Shown one piece after another: positions 7,975-15,738 of a stretch of DNA of 64,000 bases. Source of the stretch: Pseudonocardia sp. DSM 110487 (GTDB taxonomy: Bacteria > Actinomycetota > Actinomycetes > Mycobacteriales > Pseudonocardiaceae); NCBI RefSeq assembly GCF_019468565.1, contig NZ_CP080521.1, positions 9,796,001-9,860,000 on the forward strand. Reading direction: 5' to 3'. The first letter of the stretch is position 1; each line of letters begins with the position of its first letter. Both the position numbers and the translations under genes were made by a program. The notes below the pieces were generated by a model that did no database searches, had not been told where the DNA came from, and saw only the letters and a program-made list of their open reading frames with translations.

Positions 7975-9028
7975 GTTGCGGGTCGGAGTCATCTTCGGGG
8001 GTAGCTCCGAAGAGCACCCCGTCTCGGTCAAATCGGCGCAAGAGGTCGCCAGAAACCTCGACGTCGAAAAGTACGAGCCGTTCTACATCGGGATCACGAA
8101 GAGCGGTTCCTGGATGCTTTGTGACGGCCCTGACGCAAATTGGGAGACCGGCAGTTGCCGTCCGGCCGTCCTCGCACCGGACAGCAGCGTACGCGGATTG
8201 CTCGTCCTGGAGCGGGGACGATACGAAACGATCAGCCTGGACGTCGTACTGCCCGTTCTGCACGGCAAGCTCGGCGAGGACGGCGCGATTCAAGGTTTGT
8301 TGGAGCTCTCCGGCATCCCCTACGTGGGCTGCGATGTCCAAAGTTCCGCCCTGTGCATGGACAAATCCCTCGCCTACATCGTCGCCAGCAGCGCGGGAAT
8401 CGCCACGCCGAATTTCTGGACCGTGCTGCCGAACGAGCACATCGATCCCGACCGGTTCACCTATCCCGTCTTCGTGAAGCCGGCCCGCTCGGGCTCGTCC
8501 TTCGGCGTCAGCAAGGTATCTCGAAAAGCGGATCTGCCGACCGCATTGAAAGACGCGAGACAGTACGACTCGAAGGTCTTGATCGAAGAGGCTGTCATCG
8601 GCAGCGAGGTCGGATGCGCCGTCCTGGGGAACGACCTGGACTTGATCACAGGCGAGGTGGATCGAATTTCCCTCTCGCACGGCTTTTTCAGGATCCATCA
8701 GGAGAGCACACCTGAAAGCGGCTCCGAAAACTCGGTAGCCATCGTTCCCGCCGACATTTCGACAGAGTCGCGTTCGCTCGTCCAGGAGACCGCAAAGGCC
8801 GTTTACCGCGCCTTGGGATGCAGGGGACTGTCGCGGGTGGACATGTTCCTCGAGGAGAATGGAAGAGTGGTCCTCAACGAGGTCAACACCCTACCTGGCA
8901 TGACCTCGTACAGTCGATATCCGAGAATGATGGCAGCCGCCGGGTTGCCGCTTGCCGAAGTGCTCGACCGGATGGTGTCGTCGGCATTGAACGGAAAAGC
9001 CAATGAAAGGGTGACTTCGTCTTCTTAG
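7967..9028 (+). CDS. vanA: D-alanine--(R)-lactate ligase VanA
   Basis: This 353-residue ATP-grasp ligase should join D-Ala to D-Lac, giving cell-wall precursors with low vancomycin affinity. It follows VanA closely: GVIFGGSSEEHPVSVKSA, KYEPFYIGITKSG, GCDVQSSALCMDKSL, FVKPARSGSSFGVSKV, and the omega-loop HGFFRIHQE whose histidine is the D-Lac-specificity residue in VanA-type ligases (D-Ala-D-Ala ligases carry Tyr). The C-terminal metal and substrate motif LNEVNTLPGMTSYSRYPRMM is intact. The start overlaps vanH by 8 bp, as in actinomycete vanHAX operons. No vanX (D,D-dipeptidase) follows: the sequence after the stop is non-coding repeat. GC is lower than in neighbouring genes. Confidence 0.95.
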   Translation: MGRLRVGVIFGGSSEEHPVSVKSAQEVARNLDVEKYEPFYIGITKSGSWMLCDGPDANWETGSCRPAVLAPDSSVRGLLVLERGRYETISLDVVLPVLHGKLGEDGAIQGLLELSGIPYVGCDVQSSALCMDKSLAYIVASSAGIATPNFWTVLPNEHIDPDRFTYPVFVKPARSGSSFGVSKVSRKADLPTALKDARQYDSKVLIEEAVIGSEVGCAVLGNDLDLITGEVDRISLSHGFFRIHQESTPESGSENSVAIVPADISTESRSLVQETAKAVYRALGCRGLSRVDMFLEENGRVVLNEVNTLPGMTSYSRYPRMMAAAGLPLAEVLDRMVSSALNGKANERVTSSS

Positions 9029-9050
9029 ACGAGTGGCCGCGCCGCCGAGA

Positions 9051-9122
9051 CTTTCCCGACCCGGGGTGTCGGCTTTCGCACCGAACCGCTGATCACCGCC
9101 TGGGCCGGGGTGCGTTCCGCGG
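9051..9122 (+). repeat. Dispersed repeat module, copy A (left part)
   Basis: This roughly 72-bp segment aligns in the same orientation with 54716-54790 at about three-quarters identity; both contain TTTCCCGAC, then GTCGG, TTTCGC, CCGCTGATCACC and GGTGCGTTC in that order. In both places it is followed by the paired hairpins described at 9154-9293 and 55543-55683. No protein is convincingly encoded. Short open frames in it give similar meaningless peptides at both loci. Confidence 0.75.
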
Positions 9123-9136
9123 AACGCACCCCGGCC
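9103..9136. terminator. Perfect 34-bp palindrome after vanA
   Basis: Bases 9103-9136 are a perfect palindrome with 17-base arms (GGCCGGGGTGCGTTCCG and its complement, no loop). It starts 75 bp after the vanA stop and lies at the end of the repeat module. It could stop transcription in either direction although no T-tract follows. It could equally be a recombination or end structure of the repeat element: the corresponding point of the second copy (about 54790) is not palindromic and is where the 644-bp palindrome region follows. Confidence 0.5.
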
Positions 9137-9153
9137 GCTCGACTGGCGGCAGG

Positions 9154-9220
9154 CATGATCCGAACTAGCGGTGTCCACGGCTGCCCCCACAACCATGAGC
9201 AACCGAAACTCCGGATCATG
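9154..9220. repeat. Hairpin repeat A1
   Basis: This 67-bp imperfect inverted repeat is bounded by CATGATCC and GGATCATG, with matching interior arms such as GCGGT/AACCG. It is the first of a pair at this locus and is homologous to 55543-55610. It is part of the gene-free stretch 9029-9405. Confidence 0.75.
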
Positions 9221-9228
9221 CACGGGAA

Positions 9229-9293
9229 GATCGCAAGTAGCGGGTGCACACGGCTGCCGGCACAGCCATGAGCAACCGATACTTCGGATCATG
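9229..9293. repeat. Hairpin repeat A2
   Basis: This unit of about 62-65 bp is almost a complete palindrome, running from GATCGCAAGTA to TACTTCGGATC around a CCGG centre (GGCTGCCGGCACAGCC). Compared with its homologue 55619-55683, several stem positions differ on both sides so that pairing is kept or improved. It sits 8 bp after A1. The remaining bases up to 9405 show nothing recognisable except a short continuation of repeat homology (GGCCACCACCG). Confidence 0.78.
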
Positions 9294-9405
9294 GGCGCGG
9301 CCACCACCGGACGGGACCCGGCAACAGCGCCGAAACACCCGTCGCGCGGTGGCAGTCCCCGTTCCCCCGCCTCGACCAGCAAGATCACGAAGTCGAGCAG
9401 TGGTA

Positions 9406-9780
9406 CTAGTCTCGCGCGGCGCGTGCCCGCTGAACGTCGGGGATGTGGGTGCCGATCCAGTCCAGCAGGCCTGCGAGGTGGACGGTGACTTCCTGCCCGA
9501 GGCCGGTGAGGCTGTAGGTGACCTGCGGCGGTGCGGTGGGAACCACCTCGCGGTGGACGAACCCGTCGGTCTCGAGCGTGCGCAGCGTCTGGGCGAGCAT
9601 CTTCTCGCTCACCCCTCCGATGGCCCGGCGCAGCGCGCTGTAGCGCAGCGGACCATCGCGCAACCCGACCAGCACCAGCACCGCCCACTTGCTCGTGATG
9701 TGGTCCAGCACACCGCGTTCGGGACACTGGCTGTCGAACACGTCACCCCGAACGCGGGCCATTACCCCGGTCACCTGCAT
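9406..9780 (-). CDS. HxlR-family transcriptional regulator
   Basis: This 124-residue winged-helix regulator has typical HxlR blocks: a cysteine near the N-terminus (SQCPERGVLDHI), KWAVLVLVGLRDGPLRYSAL, GVSEKMLAQTLRTLETDGFV and REVVPTAPPQVTYSLTGLG. The N-terminal cysteine may sense oxidants or quinones as in related regulators (YodB, QorR). The ATG at 9780 is preferred because GAGGTGAG lies just upstream; a GTG at 9795 would add five residues. It is divergent from the NmrA-type gene, with a palindrome between them at 9811-9824. Confidence 0.9.
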   Translation of the reverse strand: MQVTGVMARVRGDVFDSQCPERGVLDHITSKWAVLVLVGLRDGPLRYSALRRAIGGVSEKMLAQTLRTLETDGFVHREVVPTAPPQVTYSLTGLGQEVTVHLAGLLDWIGTHIPDVQRARAARD

Positions 9781-9810
9781 GCTCACCTCACCCACTGGTG
9801 CTCACCTCGA

Positions 9811-9824
9811 GGTATGTACTTACC
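9811..9824. promoter_or_regulatory. Candidate HxlR operator
   Basis: GGTATGTACTTACC is a near-perfect palindrome (GGTA-GTAC-TACC with one mismatched pair) in the 103-bp space between the divergent hxlR and NmrA-type genes. HxlR/QorR-type regulators bind short palindromes of this kind in divergent promoters. Binding itself is inferred. Confidence 0.5.
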
Positions 9825-9883
9825 AGAAGAGAGCACCAACCCTACGGTCGGTTCTGTTCACGCACCAGGGAACGGAGAAGAGC

Positions 9884-10696
9884 ATGTTCGTCATCACCGG
9901 GGTGACCGGGAAGCTGGGCCGGGCGGCCATCGAGGACCTGCTGACGCGGGTGCCTGCCGGAGAGGTCGCCGCGGTGGCCCGTGACCCGCGCAAGGTCGCC
10001 GACCTCGCCGGGCGTGGCGTGGAGGTCCGCCATGGCGACTACGAGGACCCCGCCTCCCTGCGCGCGGCGTTCACCGGCGCCGACGTCCTGCTCTTCGTCT
10101 CGTCACCGGACATCACGCCCGGTGTCCGGGCCCGTCAGCACGGCAACGTGGTCGACGCCGCCGTCGCCGCGGGCGTGGGACGGGTCGTCTACACGAGCGC
10201 GACCGGCGCCGACGACGGTCAGGGGTTCCTCGCCGACCACACCGTCACGGAGGAGCTGCTCGCCGGGTCTGGCCTTCCGCACACCCGGCTGCGCAACACC
10301 TTCTACATGGAGGTACTGGTCAACCCCGGCCTCCGCGCTGCCGTCGACGCGGGCGAACTGCTCGGCGCCGACAACGGCGTGCCGGTCAACCTCGCGACGA
10401 TCGCCGACCTCGGGGTCGCCGCCTCCGTCGCGGTCAGCGGAGAGGGGCACGCGGGCGCCGTGTACGAGCTGCGCGGCCCGGTGTGGACGCTGGCCGACCT
10501 CGCCCGCACCGTCTCCGAGGTCTCCGGCAAGGACGTCGCCTACCGGCCGGTCCCGGTCGAGGAGCTCGGCCGGGCCGGCTTCGTCCACCAGCTGATCGCG
10601 TCGGGCCTGGTCTCCCAGCCGTCCGCCGACCTGGAGAAGCTCATCGGCCGCCAGCCGACGGGCCTGCGCGCGGCGGTCGAGGAGGCGCTCCGCTAG
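9884..10696 (+). CDS. NmrA-like NAD(P)H:quinone oxidoreductase (QorB/YtfG type)
   Basis: This 270-residue atypical short-chain dehydrogenase has the N-terminal cofactor motif ITGVTGKLGRAA, an HGDYEDPASLRAAFTGAD segment, LLFVSSPD and a YTSATGA motif near residue 103. This architecture matches QorB, which reduces quinones with NAD(P)H, and such genes are commonly paired with a divergent HxlR/QorR regulator as here. The ATG at 9884 is preceded by GGAGAAG; earlier in-frame starts overlap the regulator. The stop overlaps the convergent acyl-CoA ligase by 4 bp. Substrate is inferred from context. Confidence 0.88.
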   Translation: MFVITGVTGKLGRAAIEDLLTRVPAGEVAAVARDPRKVADLAGRGVEVRHGDYEDPASLRAAFTGADVLLFVSSPDITPGVRARQHGNVVDAAVAAGVGRVVYTSATGADDGQGFLADHTVTEELLAGSGLPHTRLRNTFYMEVLVNPGLRAAVDAGELLGADNGVPVNLATIADLGVAASVAVSGEGHAGAVYELRGPVWTLADLARTVSEVSGKDVAYRPVPVEELGRAGFVHQLIASGLVSQPSADLEKLIGRQPTGLRAAVEEALR

Positions 10697-12294
10697 GTCG
10701 TCTCCTCGGCGGCGAGCTTCGCGTGCTCCGCGCGGAGCTCGCGCTTGAGGATCTTGCCGCTGGGGTTCTTCGGCAGCGCGTCGGCGAACACCACGTACTT
10801 CGGGCACTTGTAACCGGCGAGGCGCTGCCGGGCGTGTGCCAGCACGGCGTCGGTCGTGAGCGCGGCGTCCGCCTTCGGCACGACGACCGCGGTGACCGCC
10901 TCGATCCAGTGCGGGTGGGAGATGCCGAACACGGCAACCTCGGCCACGCCGTCGAGGAGGTAGATCGCCTCCTCGACCTCACGGCTGGCCACGTTCTCGC
11001 CACCGGTCTTGATCATGTCCTTCTTGCGGTCGACGACCGACAGGTAGCCGTCGGGGTCCATCACACCCAGGTCGCCGGAGTGGAACCAGCCGCCGCGGAA
11101 CGCCGCCGCGGTCTTCTCCTCGTCAGCGTAGTAACCGAGGGCGGCGTGCGAGCTGCGGTGCACGATCTCGCCGATCTCACCCGGCGGCACCGGGTCGCCG
11201 TCATCGTCGACGAGCATCGTCTCGACGTTGATCGCAGGACGGCCCGCGCTGCCGGCCTTCGGCAGCTGCTCGTGCGGGCGCAGGATCGTGGCGAGCGGGG
11301 CCATCTCGGTCTGGCCGTAGAAGTTCCAGAGCTCGACGTCGGGCAGCCTGCGCCGCAGCTCCTTGAGCACCTCGACGGGCATCGCCGACGCGCCGTAATA
11401 GCCCTTGCGCAGGCTCGACAGGTCGCGGGTGTCGAAGTCGGGGTGGCGCAGCAGGGAGATCCACACCGTCGGGGGACAGAACAGCTTCGTGGCCCGCTCT
11501 GCCTCGATCGTGGCGAGCAGCGCGGCCGGGTCCGGCCCGGGCAGGATGACGCTGGTGGCGCCCAGGTAGACGTCGACGGAGAAGAAGCAGTCCAGCTGCG
11601 CGCAGTGGTACATCGGCAACGAGTGCACCTCGACGTCGTCGGTGCTCATCCCGCCGTCGATCACGCACGAGACGTACTGCGCGATGAGCGAGCGGCTCGA
11701 CAGCATCACGCCCTTCGGCCGCGACTCGGTGCCGGAGGTGTACATGAGCCGCAGCGGGTCGTCGTCGGCGATCGCCACCTCGGGGTCGTGGGCGGGGCCG
11801 GCCGTCCACCAGTCCGCGACGTCCTCCCAGCCGTCTGCCGCACCGCCGATGCGGCCCCGCACGCCGTCGGTCAGCCCGGCCTCCGCGAGCGCCTGCTCCG
11901 CGGTGCCGGTGAGCGCGTCCTGCGCCACCATTCCGGTGGCCCCGGAGTGGCCGAGGATGAAGGCGATCTCCGACGGCCCGAGCATGAAGTTCACCGGCAC
12001 CAGCACCACGCCCAGCTTCGCGGTGGCGAACGCGATCACCGCGTACTCCCAGCAGTTGCGCGACAGCAGCGCCAGCCGGTCGCCCTTCGCCACCCCGCGG
12101 GCGGCGAGCGCGTTGGCCGTGCGGTTCACCGCCGCGTCGAACTCCGCGTACGTGAAGCGGCGGTCGCCGGACACCACCGCGAGCTTGTCCGGGTACCGCA
12201 ATGTGGTGCGCCGCAGCAGGTCGCCGACGCCGTGCTGGCGGGCGCGGGCGATGGCGGCGGTGGTGTCAGCGGTGAACGGCGCGGCGTCGGGCAT
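10693..12294 (-). CDS. Fatty-acid--CoA ligase (AMP-forming, FadD family)
   Basis: This 533-residue adenylating enzyme activates a carboxylic acid to its acyl-CoA through an acyl-AMP. The ANL-family motifs are all present: LMYTSGTESRPKGVM (P-loop), WNFYGQTEMAP, GGWFHSGDLGVMD, the hinge DRKKDMIKTGGENV and the C-terminal lysine in NPSGKILKREL. The acyl substrate cannot be read directly. The ATG at 12294 gives a normal N-terminus (MPDAAPF); in-frame sequence beyond it overlaps the divergent amidase. The gene is divergent from the amidase with only 6 bp between the annotated starts. Confidence 0.92.
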   Translation of the reverse strand: MPDAAPFTADTTAAIARARQHGVGDLLRRTTLRYPDKLAVVSGDRRFTYAEFDAAVNRTANALAARGVAKGDRLALLSRNCWEYAVIAFATAKLGVVLVPVNFMLGPSEIAFILGHSGATGMVAQDALTGTAEQALAEAGLTDGVRGRIGGAADGWEDVADWWTAGPAHDPEVAIADDDPLRLMYTSGTESRPKGVMLSSRSLIAQYVSCVIDGGMSTDDVEVHSLPMYHCAQLDCFFSVDVYLGATSVILPGPDPAALLATIEAERATKLFCPPTVWISLLRHPDFDTRDLSSLRKGYYGASAMPVEVLKELRRRLPDVELWNFYGQTEMAPLATILRPHEQLPKAGSAGRPAINVETMLVDDDGDPVPPGEIGEIVHRSSHAALGYYADEEKTAAAFRGGWFHSGDLGVMDPDGYLSVVDRKKDMIKTGGENVASREVEEAIYLLDGVAEVAVFGISHPHWIEAVTAVVVPKADAALTTDAVLAHARQRLAGYKCPKYVVFADALPKNPSGKILKRELRAEHAKLAAEETT

Positions 12295-12300
12295 GTCCGG

Positions 12301-13659
12301 ATGATGCCGGACCTCCCGCCGGCAACGCACCTGTCCGATCGTCGATGGGCGCTCTACGGTCAGGGGGTGGCCACGATCGTCGACCGGATCGCGAACGCCG
12401 ACACCGACCTGCACGCCTTCGTCGACGAGCCCGGCCGCCCCGTACGCATCGCCATCGAGGGCGATCGGATCGCGGGGCGGTGGCCAGACCCCGGGCACCT
12501 GCCGCCGCTCTACGGAGCCCTGCTCGGGGTGAAGGACATCTTCCGGGTCGACGGCCTGCCCACCCGCGCCGGTTCCGAGCTCCCGGCGGAGGAGTTCGCC
12601 GGGCCCGAAGCCGTTGCGGTCACGCGCCTGCGCGACGCCGGGGCGATCGTGGCCGGCAAGACCGTCACCACGGAGTTCGCGTACTTCGCGCCCGGCCTCA
12701 CCCGCAACCCGCACCATCCCGAGCACACGCCGGGCGGGTCGAGCAGCGGGTCGGCGGCCGCGGTGGCCGCCGGGATCGTGCCGCTCGCGCTCGGCACGCA
12801 GACCGTCGGCTCCGTCGTCCGCCCTGCCGCCTACTGCGGGTGCATCGGCTTCAAGCCGACGTACGGCCGCGTGCCCTGCGACGGAGTGATCCCGAACGCG
12901 CCGACGTTCGACACCGTCGGCCTGTTCGCCACCGACCTGACTCTCATGACGGCCGCCACGGCGGCCCTCGTCTACGGATGGGCCGCCGATCCAATCGGCG
13001 GACGCCCGGTGCTCGGGGTGCCGGCAGGCCCCTATCTCGACCAGGCAGACGTCGGTGCGTGCGGGGCGTTCGCCGCGCAGATCACCGGATTGCGCGCGGC
13101 CGGGTACGAGGTGCGCGAGGTCGCGGCGTTCGACGACATCGCGCAGGTCAACCAGCGGCAGATCGTGGTCAACCTGGTCGAGCTGGCCCGCACCCACGAG
13201 CCGTGGTTCGACCGGTACGCCGACCGCTACCGCTCGCGGACGGCCGCGGCCATCCGCGAGGGCCGCTCGATCGACGCCGCGACCTACGCGGCGGCGCTCG
13301 ACGGCGTCCACGCCTTCCGGCGCACCCTGCCCCACGTCATGGCCGATGCGGGCATAGACGTCTGGATCTGCCCGTCAGCCACCGGGCCCGCGCCGCGAGG
13401 GCTGGACACCACCGGCAGCCCGACGATGAGCGTTCCGTGGACCCAAGCGGGCCTCCCGGCGCTGTCGCTACCGGCGGGCACGGTGGCCCGCGAGCCGGGC
13501 GGCCCGGCGCTCCCGGTGGGCCTGCAGTGCGTGGGCCGCCCCGGGGCCGACGAGCAACTGCTCGCGTGGGCGCCGGGCATCGCGGAGGCCCTGCGCAATC
13601 ATCGGAGCTCGTGCTCCTCGCCCACCGCTAGTTCGCCGCCGGCCGTGACGTCCGCGTAG
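12301..13659 (+). CDS. Amidase-signature family hydrolase
   Basis: This protein of up to 452 residues hydrolyses an amide bond. The amidase-signature triad is visible: Lys in GVKDIFRV (about residue 78), the Ser of GGSSSGSAAAVAAG (about 150) and the upstream cis-Ser; GTQTVGSVVRPAAYCG and GFKPTYGRV follow as usual. The family includes Asp/Glu-tRNA amidotransferase GatA, but no gatB or gatC is present and the length is that of a stand-alone amidase. The ATG at 12301 lies 6 bp from the divergent fadD start; a GTG at 12367 would remove 22 residues and may be the true start. Its last 61 bp overlap the convergent MOSC gene. Confidence 0.88.
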   Translation: MMPDLPPATHLSDRRWALYGQGVATIVDRIANADTDLHAFVDEPGRPVRIAIEGDRIAGRWPDPGHLPPLYGALLGVKDIFRVDGLPTRAGSELPAEEFAGPEAVAVTRLRDAGAIVAGKTVTTEFAYFAPGLTRNPHHPEHTPGGSSSGSAAAVAAGIVPLALGTQTVGSVVRPAAYCGCIGFKPTYGRVPCDGVIPNAPTFDTVGLFATDLTLMTAATAALVYGWAADPIGGRPVLGVPAGPYLDQADVGACGAFAAQITGLRAAGYEVREVAAFDDIAQVNQRQIVVNLVELARTHEPWFDRYADRYRSRTAAAIREGRSIDAATYAAALDGVHAFRRTLPHVMADAGIDVWICPSATGPAPRGLDTTGSPTMSVPWTQAGLPALSLPAGTVAREPGGPALPVGLQCVGRPGADEQLLAWAPGIAEALRNHRSSCSSPTASSPPAVTSA

Positions 13660-14474
13660 GTGCCTGCGCACGCCCACGTCCCCAGGCCGGGGATCTCCAC
13701 GCGGTTGTGCTTGGCGATGGTGCGGAGCGTGTCGGGGTCGCGGGGCAGGTCGCCCTGCGCGAGCGTGGTCATGACGCAGCGCATCGTCGGGATGGAGGCC
13801 GCGACGGTGACGCCGCCCGCGAACGCGATCGATCGGCCGGCCCACGTGTTCTCCGGGAAACCGTCGCCCGGTTCGTCGAGCACGACGTTCGGGCGGTAGC
13901 GCCGCTCGTCGAACGTCGCGGCGGGGGCGAGCTCGTGCAGCCGCCGCAGCGTGGCCGTGGTGAGCAGGTGCAGCACGGCGAGGTCGAAGAACGCCGGGTG
14001 CGGGGACATCGCGGCGAGGTCGAACCGGCTCACCCGCTCCCCGGTGTCCTCGTCCCGCACGCGGGTGCCCGCGATGACCGCCTCCGGGGCGAGCCCGTCG
14101 ATCTCGGGCCACACCTCCTCAAACCCGGCGCCTTCCGGCGGAGTGGCGACCAGCCGGACGTCGCGGCCGATGGCGGCGCTCAACCCGGCATCGATATCGG
14201 CGTCACCGCTGTGGTGGACCGAGCCGTCGGGGAACGTGATCTCGACGGACGGGGCCACGTCGCGCTCCGGCTCGCCGACGCAGCGGGCCGAGAACCCGAG
14301 CAGCCCACCCCACCGGCGCGGCACCTTCGCGCTGGCCACGGTGCCGGTCTCGACGTCGACGAGGGCGTAGGCGCGGTCACCGACGATCCCGCTCTCGTCG
14401 ATCCGGCAGCGCTCCAGCGCCTCGCCGAGCATCGACTTGACGGGATAGCGGTACAACGCTGTGACAGCCACCAC
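13599..14474 (-). CDS. MOSC domain-containing protein
   Basis: This 291-residue protein has an N-terminal MOSC_N beta-barrel beginning ALYRYPVKSMLGE and a C-terminal MOSC domain with YRPNVVLDEPG and the conserved cysteine in PTMRCVMTTLAQGDLP. MOSC proteins carry a sulfur or molybdenum-cofactor ligand, as in mARC or YcbX, and reduce N-hydroxylated compounds or deliver sulfur. No ferredoxin domain is fused, so electrons would have to come from a separate protein. It overlaps the end of the amidase gene by 61 bp. The specific reaction is unknown. Confidence 0.88.
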   Translation of the reverse strand: MVAVTALYRYPVKSMLGEALERCRIDESGIVGDRAYALVDVETGTVASAKVPRRWGGLLGFSARCVGEPERDVAPSVEITFPDGSVHHSGDADIDAGLSAAIGRDVRLVATPPEGAGFEEVWPEIDGLAPEAVIAGTRVRDEDTGERVSRFDLAAMSPHPAFFDLAVLHLLTTATLRRLHELAPAATFDERRYRPNVVLDEPGDGFPENTWAGRSIAFAGGVTVAASIPTMRCVMTTLAQGDLPRDPDTLRTIAKHNRVEIPGLGTWACAGTYADVTAGGELAVGEEHELR

Positions 14475-14571
14475 TGGTTTCTAGCAGGCTCGACGGCCGT
14501 CCGCGGCGTCGGCGTGAACCGGACAGCAGCGCCGCGAGCAGTACGTCAGCGCGGACGCAGCGCCCGGGTCG

Positions 14572-15351
14572 TCAGGAGGTGGGGCGGCCTGCGGTGAGGA
14601 CGCGCGGGCCGGCGTCCGTGATCGCGATCGTGTGCTCGGCGTGGACGGCGCGGCTGCGGTCGGCCGTGCGGATCGTCCAGCCGTCGCGGTCGTGGCGGTA
14701 GGCGTCGTGGCCGCCGGCCTGGAGCATCGGCTCGAGGGCGATCACCAGCCCCGGCCGCAGCGGCATCCCGCGCCCCGCCCGTCCCTCGTTGGCCACGCTC
14801 GGCGACTCGTGCATGGAGCGACCCACGCCGTGCCCGCCGTGATCGGCCAGCAGCCCGTAACCGCCCGCGCGAGCAACCGCGCCGATGGCGTGCGCGATGT
14901 CGCCCAGCCGCGCACCCGCGACTGCGGCCGCGATGCCCGCGGCGAGCGAGCGCTCCGCGGTCTCGATCATCGCGGCATCCCTCGGGTCGCCGTCGCCCAC
15001 AAGCGTGCTGAACGCGGCGTCGGCGCACCAGCCGTCGAGGTGCACGGCGAGGTCGACGCTCAGGATGTCGCCCTTGCGCAGCCGCTCCCGCCCCGGGATG
15101 CCGTGTACGACGGCGTCGTTGACGCTCGCGCAGATCACCCCGGGATAGGGGACGGGCGCCCACGACGGGTGGTAGCCGAGGAAGCTCGGGGTCGCCCCGG
15201 CGTCGGCGATCAGATCGGCGGCCAGCGCGTCCAGCTCGCCCGTGGTGACGCCCGGTGCGGCGTGGGCGCGCACGGCGGTGAGCACGTCTGCCACGATCTT
15301 TCCCGCTGCCTCGCAGGCGTCCACCTCTGAGGCGGTCTTCAGCTCGATCAT
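14572..15351 (-). CDS. map: Type I methionine aminopeptidase
   Basis: This 259-residue metallopeptidase removes N-terminal methionine from new proteins. All five expected metal ligands are visible in order: Asp in SVDLAVH, Asp in CADAAFS, His in GHGVGRSMHE, Glu in ALEPML and Glu in HAEHTIAI. The start at 15351 gives the standard MIELKTASEV N-terminus. Unlike the housekeeping copy, usually near secY-infA, this one is monocistronic and divergent from a small Xre regulator, so it is probably a second, regulated paralogue. A 97-bp gap separates it from the MOSC gene downstream. Confidence 0.94.
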   Translation of the reverse strand: MIELKTASEVDACEAAGKIVADVLTAVRAHAAPGVTTGELDALAADLIADAGATPSFLGYHPSWAPVPYPGVICASVNDAVVHGIPGRERLRKGDILSVDLAVHLDGWCADAAFSTLVGDGDPRDAAMIETAERSLAAGIAAAVAGARLGDIAHAIGAVARAGGYGLLADHGGHGVGRSMHESPSVANEGRAGRGMPLRPGLVIALEPMLQAGGHDAYRHDRDGWTIRTADRSRAVHAEHTIAITDAGPRVLTAGRPTS

Positions 15352-15361
15352 GCCGATAACT

Positions 15362-15371
15362 ATACCGGTAT
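15362..15371. promoter_or_regulatory. Palindrome in the map/xre divergent promoter
   Basis: ATACCGGTAT is a perfect 10-bp palindrome in the 33-bp space between the divergent map and xre start codons, within a locally AT-richer stretch likely to hold both promoters. It is a plausible operator for the adjacent Xre protein. Confidence 0.45.
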
Positions 15372-15384
15372 TACTATTGGGCGC

Positions 15385-15651
15385 ATGGTGCGCGTCCCGC
15401 TGACCCCGGCCGATCGCGAACGCGGCGAGCGGCTGGGCATGCTCCTGCGCGAGGCACGCGGTGACCGCAGCCTCGTCGACGTGGCCGCGGCTGCCGGGAT
15501 CTCGGCGGAAACGCTGCGCAAGATCGAGACCGGGCGGATTCCGACACCCGCGTTCTTCACCGTCGCCGCGCTCGCCGACGCGCTCGGCCTGTCCCTCGAC
15601 ACCATCGCCGCCACCACCACGCTCGCCGGCGTGCCCTTGCCCTCGACCTGA
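15385..15651 (+). CDS. Small Xre-family helix-turn-helix regulator
   Basis: This 88-residue protein is essentially a single helix-turn-helix domain: LGMLLREARGDRSLVDVAAAAGISAETLRKIETGRIPTPAFFTVAALADALGL spans the five Xre helices, with the recognition helix at SAETLRKIE. No sensor domain is attached. It is divergent from map with a palindrome between them, so it probably controls that gene and itself. The ATG at 15385 is the only start giving a complete domain. Confidence 0.85.
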   Translation: MVRVPLTPADRERGERLGMLLREARGDRSLVDVAAAAGISAETLRKIETGRIPTPAFFTVAALADALGLSLDTIAATTTLAGVPLPST

Positions 15652-15738
15652 TTCCACGCTGATCGGCCAGGCCAACCGGCTCTCACCGGTCGCCGACGCG
15701 AACGGTGTCCGGCAAGACGCTGCTGCTCGTGCCGCAGG

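Noticed and set aside
9029..9405. A possible vanX remnant after vanA.
   Set aside because: None of the three frames shows D,D-dipeptidase motifs; the segment is repeat sequence shared with 54.7-55.7 kb.
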